A DNA stretch of 64,000 bases from Aphrophora alni (lineage: Eukaryota > Arthropoda > Insecta > Hemiptera > Aphrophoridae): the NCBI GenBank assembly GCA_963513935.1, contig OY740777.1, forward strand, positions 15,425,092-15,489,091, written 5' to 3'. This document shows positions 38,142 through 50,179 of the stretch, one piece after another. How positions within the stretch are numbered: the first letter of the stretch is position 1; each line of letters begins with the position of its first letter. Below the pieces are notes generated by a model that made no database searches, was not told the origin of the DNA, and saw nothing but the letters and a program-made list of their open reading frames with translations. Position numbers and translations under genes: made by a program.

Positions 38142-38183
38142 TTCACGACAGCCGTTTCGGTTTTTATTTAAACGATCACGTGA
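38142..38183 (-). ncRNA. Hammerhead-like relic
   Basis: On the minus strand helix I TCAC pairs with GTGA, helix II is GTTT/AAAC-like, and GAAACGG with a GCTGTC cleavage region follows. The first core half reads GTGATCG rather than CUGANGA, so it is probably inactive. It belongs to the GAAACGG family also seen at 39314 and 47465. Confidence 0.5.
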
Positions 38184-38559
38184 TTTGTAATTGTTAGAAT
38201 TCGGTAACTTTAAACTGTCTTGGTTCTTTATTTTCAATAAAATCAAATCTGTCGTTCATACTCAATTAACCTTTATTAACAAGAATAACCATCTCCTATC
38301 TTATTACAATATTATTATTATTACTACTAATCCAGAATGACTTCAATTGCTGTGACTCACACATCTGATTCTAAGTTATAGTTAAATTACATGGCTGAAA
38401 CAATTACAAGTTTCTTAATACACAAAGTTTGCTTACTGTGCTTGCATTCTAGGTGATACATTATTAACGTTACGAACTTACCCAAGTATTAATGTATTTA
38501 TTTTACGTAATGTTGTTTTGTTTTACTTTGCCAAAACAATAAAGGAAATAATATTAATG

Positions 38560-38697
38560 TCGAAGTTACACAAAGATTGACGTTCCACTGAGCAAAGCGA
38601 GCGAATTCGTTTCCAATCACGTCAAAATTAATTTCAACTCCATTCACGATTATATTTCCAATTAAATTCTAACCACATTTAGGAGTACATTGCAAAC
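38560..38697 (-). repeat. Dispersed repeat (inverse of 19918-20047)
   Basis: The reverse complement shares AGAATTTAATTGGAAAT and the following blocks with 19918-20047. It lies about 80 bp after a segment (38333-38480) similar to 30010-30125. Confidence 0.6.
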
Positions 38698-39313
38698 AAA
38701 CTTACTGGAATAGTACTAAGAGTGTTTATGATTATCTGAAAAGAATGTAATTTATAAGGCCATCTCTCTCTGCACTAGAAAATTAAATGGACTTCTAATA
38801 TTAATATTTTAGCGCTAACATAGGTCGACATAAAGTTAAGCTACAAACTAGGTATAATTTTCGTAAGAGAGACATATAAAATTGAGATTATTTCAAAATC
38901 TGATAAAAAAAACTTTATTCAAAAGTTATAACTATACCCTTTTTCTTCTGTGGGTACCTTACTAGTTTTAATTACAGTTATATTAAAATTCAAACTCAAA
39001 TTAATGTCTTTTTTTCTGCACAAACAAAATATCAATAAAAATTTATTAACATTATGTTAATAAATTATTCACCTTTGTTTTTTCCACTGCTCACAGTCCT
39101 TTTTTGTTTTGTTTTTTATTGGTTAAGACGATAATTCAGCCATTATCGAACTTCTTCGTTATTGTTTAATCTTCCATTGATTTAATGAGTGTTAATTGTT
39201 CAAAACAAAACACATATACACCACATTTAGGAATCACATGTATACACTACACCTACCTTAAACTAAATATATTAATATCTTATTGTCTACAATATTCTTT
39301 TCATTTTAATGTC

Positions 39314-39351
39314 GCATTACAGCCGTTTCGACTATTATGCCAAACGAATGC
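39314..39351 (-). ncRNA. Hammerhead-like relic downstream of a PLE fragment
   Basis: On the minus strand helix I GCATT pairs with AATGC, then comes a damaged first core half, a GGCATAATAGTC helix II, GAAACGG and a CTGTA cleavage region. It lies about 380 bp beyond the 3' end of the minus-strand PLE coding relic at 39731-40445, where a terminal hammerhead would be expected. Confidence 0.5.
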
Positions 39352-39459
39352 TTGTTTGGTAATTCCCGTTGTCATTATTTAAAAATACATAAATACTCAG
39401 AACATACAACACATAGCACTTACCATGAACTCTTTATACATTTTATTTTTATTTTCTTC

Positions 39460-39729
39460 GTGTAGTAGGCCCACTGTCACGACACATACTGTGATTGCTA
39501 TCTACCTGAATTGGTGGTAGGAGTAGAGGAGGGGGTTCTTATATATACTGGTTATTATTGTACCGCAAATTAAGTTTGAGTCGAAATTTAGTTCAGTCTC
39601 CGCACCGAACTGAACTAAATGACTCATTGGAGTGACTTTTAAAAATGTGTATTAGTTATGCAAAATAAGCTACTAGATAAGATTGTATCTTAGTTGTAGT
39701 TAATAAAGAAAAAAAAAAAAAAAAAAAAA
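39460..39729 (+). mobile_element. Probable retroposed 3' end with poly(A) tail
   Basis: A body of about 250 bp ends in AATAAA (39702-39707) followed one base later by 21 A residues (39709-39729), the signature of a reverse-transcribed polyadenylated RNA. It contains a perfect 12-bp stem, ATTTAGTTCAGT/ACTGAACTAAAT (39586-39620). It sits directly against the 3' end of the PLE relic on the opposite strand. The source gene or SINE family is not recognised. Confidence 0.5.
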
Positions 39730-39730
39730 T

Positions 39731-40445
39731 TTAGTTTGTTTTTCACGGAATTGATGTTGCTTTTAGATTGTTTATATATTTCGAACTCTTCTAAGGCGTT
39801 AATTAATTTCCCCTTCTTACAATGATGTGGTATTTTTAACAAGTTTTCAACGACGAGGTATTTGTTGTTGTACTAAATGTTCTGCAAATTTAGATTCGAC
39901 TTTTGCTGGGTTAGCCGACTGCGAAGCTATTGATATGTGTGCTCTCTAACTCGGTTTTTGAAAGACCTACCTGTTTGACCTATATATTTTTTTTCGTACA
40001 ATCGGAGCATGATATTTCATAAATCCCGTGCTTTCGAATTCGTCGCCGTGAATTTTCTTTATATTTAAGGCGCTACGCAGATTGTTTTAGTTTCATGTGC
40101 AGTGGTGTAGCCTTGATTTTTAACACGTTCCCTATAACAAGTTCTAAATATTTGTTAAAATCTAGCATAACGTATTTTTCTTTGTTTCTCTTAGTTTTAT
40201 TTTGCTGTTTTTTATGTACAATCTGTCAACCATATATGAGTTGTATTTATTTTTGCCGGCTATGTGTTTTAATATATTTCATTCTTCTTGAAAATCACTA
40301 GAATTCGTAGGTGTGTTTCTATGTGTGTTTCAATATGTGGCTATTATACGCTGCCTGTTTGTATGGTTTGATATAGCGTGGATCTGTATGTGTGAGTTTC
40401 CTGTAAACCATGAACTGGTCTTTCTCATTTAATTTTGCTACGGTA
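39731..40445 (-). pseudogene. Penelope-like element relic: RT thumb and GIY-YIG endonuclease
   Basis: Minus-strand frames, broken by stops and frameshifts, read in order. KDQFMVYRKLTHTDP is the RT C-terminal region. KYVMLDFNKYLELVIGN and KATPLHMKLKQSA form the linker. IYEISCSDCTKK and KYIGQTGRSFKNRVREH are the GIY-YIG nuclease with its arginine. KFAEHLVQQQIPRR and CKKGKLINALEEFEIYKQSK are the conserved C-terminus. PLEs combine a telomerase-like reverse transcriptase with this nuclease for insertion. The catalytic RT half is missing, so the copy is dead. Hammerhead-like sequences lie on either side (39314 and 40459). Confidence 0.85.
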
Positions 40446-40458
40446 ATTATTTAGTTAA

Positions 40459-40486
40459 GGCAGAAGAGCTGAAACGACCGTAGTGA
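40459..40486 (+). ncRNA. Hammerhead-like fragment
   Basis: It reads GCAGAAGAGC, GAAACGACCGTA, then GTGAG, which is the 3' half of a hammerhead (helix II, GAAAC, helix III, cleavage triplet). The first core half is not recognisable. A similar tail (GAACGGTCGTAGTGAGGCAG) occurs at 17559-17578. Confidence 0.4.
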
Positions 40487-40991
40487 GACATTAAATAGAT
40501 AAGAATATTGACTATTGTTGACTGTGTTTAACATGTAATAATAATATATTTAGTTTTAATCAACAGTCGAAACGGCGATAACAAATATATATCAATTAAA
40601 CATTTGAACGTTTTTGATTTACTGTGGTAAACACGTGTGTCTGAGTTCATGTCCCAATCGATAAGATTAGCATTGTATGCATGTGATTCTTAAATGTGTG
40701 TTTTATTTATTTTGGACAATTGACAATCTATAAACAACAAATGAAAGGTTTGAAAATGCCTGAATACCTATAGAAAAAAAGAAACAACGAATTACTGTGA
40801 GCAGTGGTAAAAAGAGAAGGAAAGAAAAGTAAATAAGTTACTAAAATATATCAAACAAAATGCAACATATTTCAAAATTCAAATAAAGTTAATAATAACA
40901 TAAAACTAATTAAAAACTAAACAAAAAATACATATTCTGTGTAAAATATTAGAGTTTAATATTGCAGAACAATTATAATTTGATTATTGTA

Positions 40992-41050
40992 GTTCATTCA
41001 TTCCTGAAGATGTTGACATTGTCGTTGAAACGTGTATGCGTTAAATGAAC
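40992..41050 (+). ncRNA. Hammerhead ribozyme candidate with intact core
   Basis: The outer part of helix I is GTTCATT (40992-40998) with AATGAAC (41044-41050). The core CTGAAGA lies at 41004-41010, helix II is TTGAC/GTCG-like, GAA is at 41027-41029, then ACGTGT, with A at 41036 as a permitted cleavage base. The inner part of helix I is an internal loop, as in type I hammerheads with tertiary contacts. It is the same family as 24594-24638. No PLE coding sequence lies immediately adjacent. Confidence 0.6.
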
Positions 41051-44000
41051 AATTTGTCAGAATTTATGTTGAAGTTTTAATTTTAGTTTCTAATATAATT
41101 CTGGACTATTATTTCAAGCTTTTCATGTGTTTTATGATATAAATATATTACGAGAGTTGTTCACTATTCTGGAAATGTTGTTTGTTGATTTTTAAATATT
41201 AAAATGATCGAAAGTTACCAAATAAACTACACTAATATCATATTGGTGCACTTGAAAATATAATAGCCATTTAAATTTAAAAAACTAAATAAAATTCATT
41301 ACTGCTGTGATCATTTTAAATTGTTGTTATAACAATTAACATAAATTCAAACATCGAAGGTAATGAGTTCCTTAAATTAGTTGCGTTTTGTTTTTATGAA
41401 GTGTTTTGAGAACTTTCACCTGGAATAAAGTAATTGTATTTTTTGTACATGTGTTTGAAAATATGTTTTCTGTGTTCTTGTTTATATTTAGCTCGTCTAT
41501 TGATCATTCTGTATGAATCAATATATTTATTGTAAACACAAAATACGATATCCTGTCAAAAATTGCATACAGAAATAGTAACAATGGTGTTATAATATTT
41601 CAATGACTTAAATAAACACTTGAATTGGGCTAACGTATATGTCAACACTGACCTTTTATAAAACTTTTTGATTAATTAAAAATATAATTATGTTAATAAA
41701 ACAACGTTTATATATAACCAACTCTTGAACAATTTGTCTCTATTTAATTGTATTTCCAGTAGAAACATCGTCAGCTGTAGAATGCAGCATTAAAGTGGAA
41801 TTGTATTTGCTTTGGCTAAACATTTTGCACTAGAAACTGTTAATTAAATGTCATTAGTCACGGAAACCGTGCTTTGTATGATAGAACTGCTTTGAAACAT
41901 AAAAGTATTTAGTTTTAAGATTATTTTACAAAGTATATTATCTACAATATTCAAAATAAATAGAGCCCATATCAGTATATATGTGAATAAAATTAATTTA
42001 ATCATTTTGATGGGTGAAAAATATAATTTTACTATGACGTACATATGTAGCGTGTTGGGTACCTTCTCCAGACTGTACCCGAGTTAATAGACTATTCTTA
42101 GCCTAGATGATAACGAAGCTTGCAAATCATCTAACGAAACAAATAAATGTAAACTATTTGATCAAAGAAAACTACAAATGCTTATTTCAAATAGTAAACA
42201 TTTGAGTGGTTTTATGTTTGAATGCCCCACGATATTAAAAGTAGTGAATAATTTAAAAGTCAAAAACCATTTCACTATAGTAAAATTGTTAATGAATTTT
42301 GCACTCTACCCCTCTCCTTTCCTCACTTAGAAGTTGACGAAATTGAAATGATGGTTCATTTGACTTCCTAAGTGTTTTTAAATTGAAATATTAAATGTAT
42401 ATTTAATAGTTTAAGGAAACAGTAGTTTACAATTTAAAAAAAATGTAATGTAGATAATACATTTTAATTCTCTATATTGACAAAATTAATTATTAATCAT
42501 TCAATTCCTCGTATTAACATTTTGAATCAAAACGGCTTTTAAAAGTCAGGAGATGCAGGTGTTAAACACAAACGTTGTATTAAAAATATTAAATTGTTTA
42601 AATATTATTTTAGTAACTTCCTATTTTTTTTAAAACAAATCGAAATATTAAATTATACAATTACTTAATTATAATTTTTTTTCAGCCAAATATGTTACAT
42701 GTGTATAACAGTATAGAGAGAATATACATGGACAACTTCTATATACTCATTCTGATTTTATACTTTTGTAAACAAATTTTTACTTAACTATAGTTTAGAT
42801 AGGTTTATTTCATAAATGAAAATAATTAAAAATACTTATTTCTCTCAGTTTAACAATCACAATTGTACGTAAATAAAATAATACTCCTTGACTAAATACG
42901 TTTTCAGTGCAATATCTGTAAGCATTATTTATAATCAATAATATTAATCAAATTTTTTACTTTGTAACACTTTGAATTCAACGTTTTCATTTTCCCCCAA
43001 CCGTTTCAGTAACGTTTTCAAATTAAATTTCAATTCGTAACCAAAGCGACAGGACAATAACGGTAGAATAAATAACATTACCAAAATATTGATACTGGAA
43101 ACATTTCTAAATAATCGTTTTGCCTCAAGCACATTTTTAATTTACATTATAAAATTTTTCACAGTGATTTTACATTTCACTGGAAATAATCATTAAATCT
43201 GCTTTTGTTGAGAGTTATGTAAATATGTCTCTATAGAAATGTATCTTTAGAATTAAATCCACAGGTATATGAGGGGGGGAATTATAAATCAGAAAATATG
43301 CGTTAATATTTATAAAATATTACATCGGAAATTCTTCTAGCAAAAAATAAATTTTTAAATATCCTCTGTGCTATACGTGTGGATGAATTAATATCATTTA
43401 ATTACAATTAAATAAAGTAAATGCGATTCCACCCAAACAAATCGTAATTTTAAATAGGATTATGTTTTCAAAGCGAAGAGTTCAGTGTGTACAGATAATA
43501 AAGCTCTTACTTTTCCTAAAATACTTTGAATTCTTTTGTATCTCACTCTGCTACAACTCGGAACTAAAAGATAAAATGAAATTTAAAAATGGTATTAATT
43601 AGGAGCTTGGATAAATATGAGAAAGACTCTATTATATTTCATTATTATTATTATCAAATTCGTGTTGGTGGGGGAGATTTAAAATAAAATATATTGGCTC
43701 TGTATGATTATAACTTGTACATCATTTTACACACAGCTAAAATTAGTCTCTAGAAGGACAAATTTATCTTTATGTTTTTAGGTTATTTATTCATGATGTA
43801 TTGTGCATATTATTCTCATGATTGAATAGGATATTTCCTTCCATATTTTTATATAAAAATTAATATTGAAAGTTGATTTTGTATTTGTACTCTCAAAACG
43901 TCATGAATTAGTGTTTAGATACACAAATGACTGCAAATGTCCGATCAAACCGTAGAAACAAATCTAGCTCACTAATTTCAAATCCAAACAAAATCTATCA

Positions 44001-44887
44001 TTATGCTATTGCATACCTCCCTAAGTGTCATGATGAATAAATTTTGGATTATCTCTCTAAAAGGTTTTAGTTTCAATTTCTACCTAGTTTATTATTTCAA
44101 ATTTCAAGCGTTCAAAATAAAATCCTTGCAGTATTACACTTATAATTTGTTTTCGTTCCACTCTATCTCTCCCCCACTTATCCCTAATATTTTGAAACTA
44201 AGGGATGGTAATATTAAGGTCCTAAACGTTTTGAATTGTTAGTCGTAAAGATAGATTTGACAGTTCCAGAAATACAGTGGATTGTTTTACCGTGTTATCA
44301 CAATACATTTTTTTACTATGTTATTACAATACATTGTTTGTTCATATTTTACAAACACTAGGGAAAATATTCAATTAGGATCAATTTAATAAAGTGTTTG
44401 TTATGGAAAGTTGTGTGTTATATTTAATTTTTTGATTGAACTTTCCCAAATGTTGTTTATTTCCATTTGTTCAATCTGTTGCAGCACCTAATGTTCGTAC
44501 AGCTACAGTTCAGTTTAATGTATTTGCAAATTAAAATAATTCAAAATACTCATTTTCAAGAGAATTATAACTGCGTTACGTTAAGGGACATAATAAAAAT
44601 AAAACACGTATTGAGTCAACAATATACAATCTGGCTTGGCGCTTGTAAAATTTAAATCTTTAACTAACAGTATATGTTATTACGACTCTGTTTCATGATT
44701 TAAGATTTTTCCAGCGTTTTAGAAATGTTTTCATGTTAAATTATATTTGGTAACCATTTCTGGCACATTGCTGGTGCCAGAAGCATGTAGAGATTATAAG
44801 GAATTACATGCATTAAAATTACATTACAAGATTTTTAGTAGTTTTAAATCTTATTTTTAATGATTTGTAAACAAAATAATAAAAAAG
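41051..44887. other. Non-coding AT-rich stretch
   Basis: No gene is recognised. 43919-43940 carries the shared ACACAAATGACTGCAAATGT motif. Open frames of about 60-80 codons here have no family signature. Confidence 0.5.
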
Positions 44888-45060
<173 letters not shown>

Positions 45061-45180
45061 ATAAAAAGTGCGTAAACGTGGTGAGTGGGAATAAAAGTAC
45101 GTCAAAGAGAATAACTCTTGAGAAGAGGGGGTAAGAAAGAGAAAGAACAAGTATAACTAAATAAAAAAATATATTTCATT

Positions 45181-45455
45181 TAATGAACATCACTTGTGGG
45201 GAATTTAATCATCAAACACAGAAGCATAACACAAAAGTTGTACTTCCATTTTTTTGACACATCTTCATGTTTCATCTCTTCAAGAAACCGTAAAAGCGAT
45301 TTTCGACTAGTCAGTTGTTGTCTTTGTCTTTGTCGCCTGTACGTAAACACGATAGCAGCCCCGAAAAATAAGGTAGGAACATATAATTCTATATAGGGTA
45401 CTAGATCCGATTTTAAAGAAATTGTTCTTTTCTCTAATTTATAATAAATAAAACA
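45181..45455 (-). CDS. Unrecognised 90-codon open frame lacking ATG start
   Basis: The minus-strand frame is open from about 45455 to TAA at 45181-45183. It reads VPYIELYVPTLFFGAAIVF, then a basic stretch TYRRQRQRQQLTSRKSLLRF, then LEEMKHEDVSKKW. A short hydrophobic part followed by a basic region suggests a membrane-protein tail, but I recognise no family. The plus strand has a competing exon-like reading: acceptor TTTCATCTCTTCAAG at about 45282 and donor AATAAG before GTAGGA at about 45371, also open in one frame. It may be neither. Confidence 0.2.
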
Positions 45456-47273
45456 ATTTTAGTTACGAAAACTGTAAGGGATACTATAACTAACCGACGA
45501 AATAAAATTATAATTTCTTTTCTTTAAGCATCTATGTCGTCATTTTGTTTAGTAATAATTACAAAAGGCAGATATTTCCAAAAATGTTTTCAAACTGTGT
45601 GAAATTCGGATATATAAATAGCACACAAAATTTAAATATATATTAATGGGCTGTACTACTACAAGTTCACTATACTAAATTAAATTTTCTACACTTTGGG
45701 GCGAACGTAAAGATTAAAACCAAACACTACAATTGAATAAAAAAATATTTATTTCCTTATGTACATTTCTGTAACATAGTTACCACCCTCAGAGGTTGAG
45801 TATTAAATAAACACTAATTCTATAAATATTTCATAAATTTCAACTATATTAATGAAATGTTTACAGTCAATAAATCTTGTTTTATTGAAATTGTGTTATT
45901 TGGTGTTTGATTTTAATCTTAATAGTGTTAAAATAAAAATTAGAAAACTATAACTATTTTTGTAAAATTAATTTAGACATTAAATAGTCTAAACCGATTT
46001 TGAATAATGTATTTTAATCAAAACATATATACTGGTTTTTAAACTGATAACTAAAAAATATAATGAGAAATTGACATTTTCTTAATCTAGTTTTGCACAA
46101 TTTAAACGTATTAGCATTGCATAGTACGTTGTTGTATTTCTATAGTTTAAGTACACCCTTTATATTTACGTAAAGGATATTAAGGATGTTACTAATTGGA
46201 TTGAATCCTTTTAACGTTAAATCCTAATGCCTAAACATTATTATAAAATAGATTATATAAACCAATGTGAATATTTCACAGCAGTTCAATGTAACTCTGT
46301 ATACATTTATTTGTGTTCATATTTAGTTGTGGCTCACAAAAATAAAATCGTATTACCAATCTCCAAAGTATGGGTAACCTGCTTCAATGCGTAAATAATC
46401 AAATAGATTGAACTTTACCGATGCCATTTTGAATTGTAAAGGAAGTTGAAAATTATGTAATTCTGGATTAATATTATTATCGTTACTGTAAATAAAATGA
46501 TCAATAGTTAACGAATTTAATATTTGTTAATATTAATTCGTATTTTTTTATTATTCTATATAAATTTTGTTTTCTTTTGGTTTATATAATTTTCCTTGAG
46601 ACACCTAAAAACCTACATATGAACTATATAACATCTTTCCAGCAGATTTTCTCCAGAACACTTATAGATGGCGAATATACATTTTTATTATAAATTTATA
46701 ATATATAATTTATATTTTTTGCCCTATTTCTATTAACTCACAAATGTTTGGGATGTTGGAACTAATATAATTTGTTTCAGTTCTGTATTTAACCCTATAG
46801 TTGTTTCTAAAAACGTAGTTCTGATGTGAAAATTTAAACATGGATTATTTCTCTTGCCAACAAATTGAAGGTAATTATAACTATACTTTAGAAGTATACC
46901 TTAACTTCATGCCAAAAACTAAAATAAATACGAAACTTGTTCAACTTTTTTTATTCCAATGATAATAACGAAAAAGAGATATGTAAAAAAAATCAATAAT
47001 AATATAAATGTAAATAAATCCAAAACAGATATATTTCCCCCCAAAAAAATTAATTCTATTTTATTTTAAGAATACTATACTATCTCTAATCTATGTTGAA
47101 TGTTTTAAAATAAACAAATACATAAACACTGAATTTCAGTTTGTTAAACTAGTTACAAAATTTAGGCTGTAGATTAATTTGAAATCTTCATTACAATATA
47201 ATAAAAATAATGATTTTGAATGAAATATAACCAGATAACTGACACGATTTTACTCTGATCTGATAGAATGGTT

Positions 47274-47278
<5 letters not shown>
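45456..47278. other. Non-coding stretch
   Basis: No gene or clear repeat is recognised here. Confidence 0.5.

Positions 47279-47350
<72 letters not shown>
47279..47350. repeat. (TA)n microsatellite
   Basis: About 36 uninterrupted TA units. Confidence 0.97.
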
Positions 47351-47353
<3 letters not shown>

Positions 47354-47464
47354 AATTAAAGCATTGTATTGCTAATTAAAATGAAAGCACTTTAACATTA
47401 AACAGTATTGTTTTTAAATAAAAATAAGACCTACCGTCTCCAATATTCTGTATTATTCTCGTCG

Positions 47465-47506
47465 TAAGCGACGGCCGTTTCGGCTATTCAGCCATTTTCA
47501 AGTTTA
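47465..47506 (-). ncRNA. Hammerhead-like motif at the 3' flank of a PLE relic
   Basis: On the minus strand it reads CTTGAAAATGG (degraded first core half), a strong GGCT-GAAT-AGCC helix II, GAA, a palindromic ACGGCCGT helix III and C as the cleavage base. The first core half differs from CUGANGA, so activity is doubtful. It lies about 70 bp beyond the stop of the minus-strand PLE fragment at 47577-47935, tying this hammerhead to a PLE end. Confidence 0.7.
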
Positions 47507-47576
47507 TATCAGGTTTTTCTTTCGTCAAGTAACATAAACTCATCTACATAATTACACATAAACAACAACAAAACAT

Positions 47577-47935
47577 TTATATATTAAGTACTAAACTCAT
47601 GAATCGACTGCAGTGTATGGTGTCCTGGTATTTCCTGTAGGTATGCTTTAGGTATGTTAATCGTCTGGAAAGGTTAGATGTAGACACAGTATCAAACAAA
47701 GCGTTATAATCGAGGTTTGACTTTTCGTTTAATAATATGCTGCCATCTATTTTGTAGTTCTTGTATATTTCGAACTGTTCCAATTTCTTCTTAAACTTGC
47801 CTCTTTTTACATCGATGTTGTATTTTGAGGGAATTTTCTATGTTGGAGTTACTATGGTCATTTTGGATTAAATTATCTGCAAATTTTGACACAGTTTTTG
47901 TGACCACGCCTTCAAATATATAAATACACGAAACA
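47577..47935 (-). pseudogene. Penelope-like element, C-terminal fragment
   Basis: The minus-strand reading gives SKFADNLIQNDHSNSNIENS, then IQHRCKKR, a frameshift, then EQFEIYKNYKIDGSILLNEK and a terminal region ending LVLNI before the stop at 47577-47579. The CKK...E-FEIYK order matches the other PLE relics here (LEEFEIYKQ at 39780 and VKEFEI at 63439). Only the region after the GIY-YIG core is present, so it is 5'-truncated and frameshifted. Confidence 0.75.
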
Positions 47936-48000
47936 TAATACAATTCAATAAATAATGAATTAGCAGAGATAAGGTAAGTCTTATATTTATTATCTAATAT

Positions 48001-48254
48001 ATTCTGAATGACGATTAATAAATGTTATTATTATAATATTAAAGTTAGTTAAGCAGAATTAATTTAAACTGCAATAGAAATATTTTTTTTACAATTTTTA
48101 GGTTTTCTATTAAATCTCTTGTGTACTTATGTGACACTTATAATTAAAATATATTCTATCAGGATTTGACAGAAAGAATATCTCACTGCATAACATAACT
48201 ACTGCTTTATTGGATTGTACTAGAATATACATTGTACTACATTATACTAGAATA
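48001..48254. repeat. Recent tandem duplication, unit 1
   Basis: ATTCTGAATGACGATTAATA starts both this unit and the next one at 48255. The two are nearly identical over about 230 bp. Confidence 0.95.
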
Positions 48255-48491
48255 ATTCTGAATGACGATTAATAAATGTTATTATTATAATATTAAAGTT
48301 AGTTAAGCAGAATTAATTTAAACTGCAATAGAAATATTTTTTTTACAATTTTTAGGTTTTCTATTAAATCTCTTGTGTACTTATGTGACCATATGTGACA
48401 CTTATAATGAAAATATATTCTATCAGGATTTGACAGAAAGAATATCTCACTGCATAACATAACTACTGCTTTATTGGATTGTACTAGAATA
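48255..48491. repeat. Recent tandem duplication, unit 2
   Basis: It differs from unit 1 by a 10-bp insertion (CATATGTGAC, itself a micro-duplication) near 48390 and very few substitutions. Similarity ends at GTACTAGAATA. Confidence 0.95.
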
Positions 48492-48675
48492 GAATTCATA
48501 CTACTCAATTATTGTTTTTAAAAAAACTAATATTAGTGTTTCGAGAGTCGATGGTTTATAATCTTTTTTTTTAAGTTAAATGTCAGGTAATTTAAAAACT
48601 GTTAAAGAGAACTTGACCAAATGTTTATGCCACATGGAAAACTAGTAAGATTTCAAGATATTTACACTACAGACA

Positions 48676-48895
48676 AATTTGTTTATTGTATAAACAAAAA
48701 TTTATAAAGAGAAGATAATTACTTTATTTTTAAATCAAACCAAGAAATACTCTGAACGCAACTATAAAAAGAATCCATCTTGAATGTAAAATAAAAAGTA
48801 GGGGTCTATCTTTAGTAGTTCTTATATATAGTTAACACTGAGTTTAAATGGGGGACTAACTGCTGTTAAAATATTGCTATTTTGAAATATGTGAG
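48676..48895. repeat. Diverged duplication, copy 1
   Basis: It is collinear with 49538-49750: shared TTATTGTATAAAC, GAGATAATTA, TACTCTGAACG, CTATAAAAAGA and CTTATATATAGTTAACA blocks, offset by about 860 bp. It is non-coding. Confidence 0.75.
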
Positions 48896-49537
48896 ATTAT
48901 TTTTCATTCTAATTCAATAAATAGTAAAATTATTAAAAATTATAATTTAGAAAATAAATTTGAATATAATCTGATTTTACAGTAAATTTTTAACTTTTAC
49001 TTTTTCATTAAATATAACCAAAATTGACATCATAGGCAATGCTAATGTATTATGAGTACTATGTAAATATATAATGAGATTAATAAGTAATAAACACTGT
49101 AAGTATAACTGTATTGTCGTAATGCAAAGTTCTGAAGTAAATTTCTTGCTGTTGTACCTGCATTAAACAAAATAACTCTCCAAAATAACAATGTAGGTAT
49201 ATATCAGTCTCAGATATATGAATAATTTACTTACTTCCTGCTCACTACATAGATTATTGTACGTTTTAGTGGTCTCTCCCCGATTATATTCAAATTTATC
49301 TATCAGGCAATAAGAATCTATTGAAAATCAAATAAATAAAAAATGTCTTCCTATAAAAATCATATAACAATTTTTTATTCTTAACAATAATTTATGGCGA
49401 ACGTATGTTAAAATATCACCAGAATATAAACTTTTCTATCAGAAACGACTAGTCGTCTGGAGGGTTTAAAACATAATAGTTTTTATTATCTGCATTTGTA
49501 AAGAATTTTTTAGTTTAAATACAATGATCCATTAAAG

Positions 49538-49750
49538 AATTTTTATTGTATAAACGAAATTTTATAAAAAGGAGATAATTAATTTATTTCAAATCAAACC
49601 AACAATTACTCTGAACGAAACTATAAAAAGAGTCCATCTTGATTGTAAAATAAAACGTAGCCTTTAGTACTTCTTATATATAGTTAACATTGATTATAAA
49701 CGTTGATCGAACTGCTCTTAAAAAATTGATTTTTTGAAATTTGTGTGATA
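49538..49750. repeat. Diverged duplication, copy 2
   Basis: This is the partner of 48676-48895 with the same block order and several indels. Confidence 0.75.
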
Positions 49751-49932
49751 AAAAATTAACCAAAATGACATTTTGAATATATATTATATACCTTTGATAC
49801 ATCTTGTTATCATAATTGAAAACTGGTTTCTCTAAAAATAAATTATCTAACATATAAATACAGAAAAGAGAAGATTTAAGATATTGGAGTTACTGTTACT
49901 TTTTAGTAACTTATTATTATAAATCGTATATA

Positions 49933-50179
49933 TTGGAATTCCTTAAGCTTGTATTATAAGCCTACTACCACAGGCATAATGCACTCTACCGTCAAACCCT
50001 TCTATTACAAAGTACAGATTTCCTCAACCATAGAACAAACTAAAGATATTATACAATGTTAGTTAAGCTTTGTGGTATCTGACCATCACAGAACTATGCA
50101 TTGTTTCTCTAACGCAAAGACAAAGCTTTGTCGAATATTCTGTGATCTCGTGGATCAAACAAGGAGATAATATTTGTGA
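49933..50179 (-). repeat. Dispersed repeat, copy B (inverse of 15335-15592)
   Basis: The reverse complement matches 15335-15592 from GGAATTCC through the ACAAAGCTTTGT palindrome to an outer TCACAAAT block. It lacks the 19-bp segment found in copy A. Confidence 0.8.
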
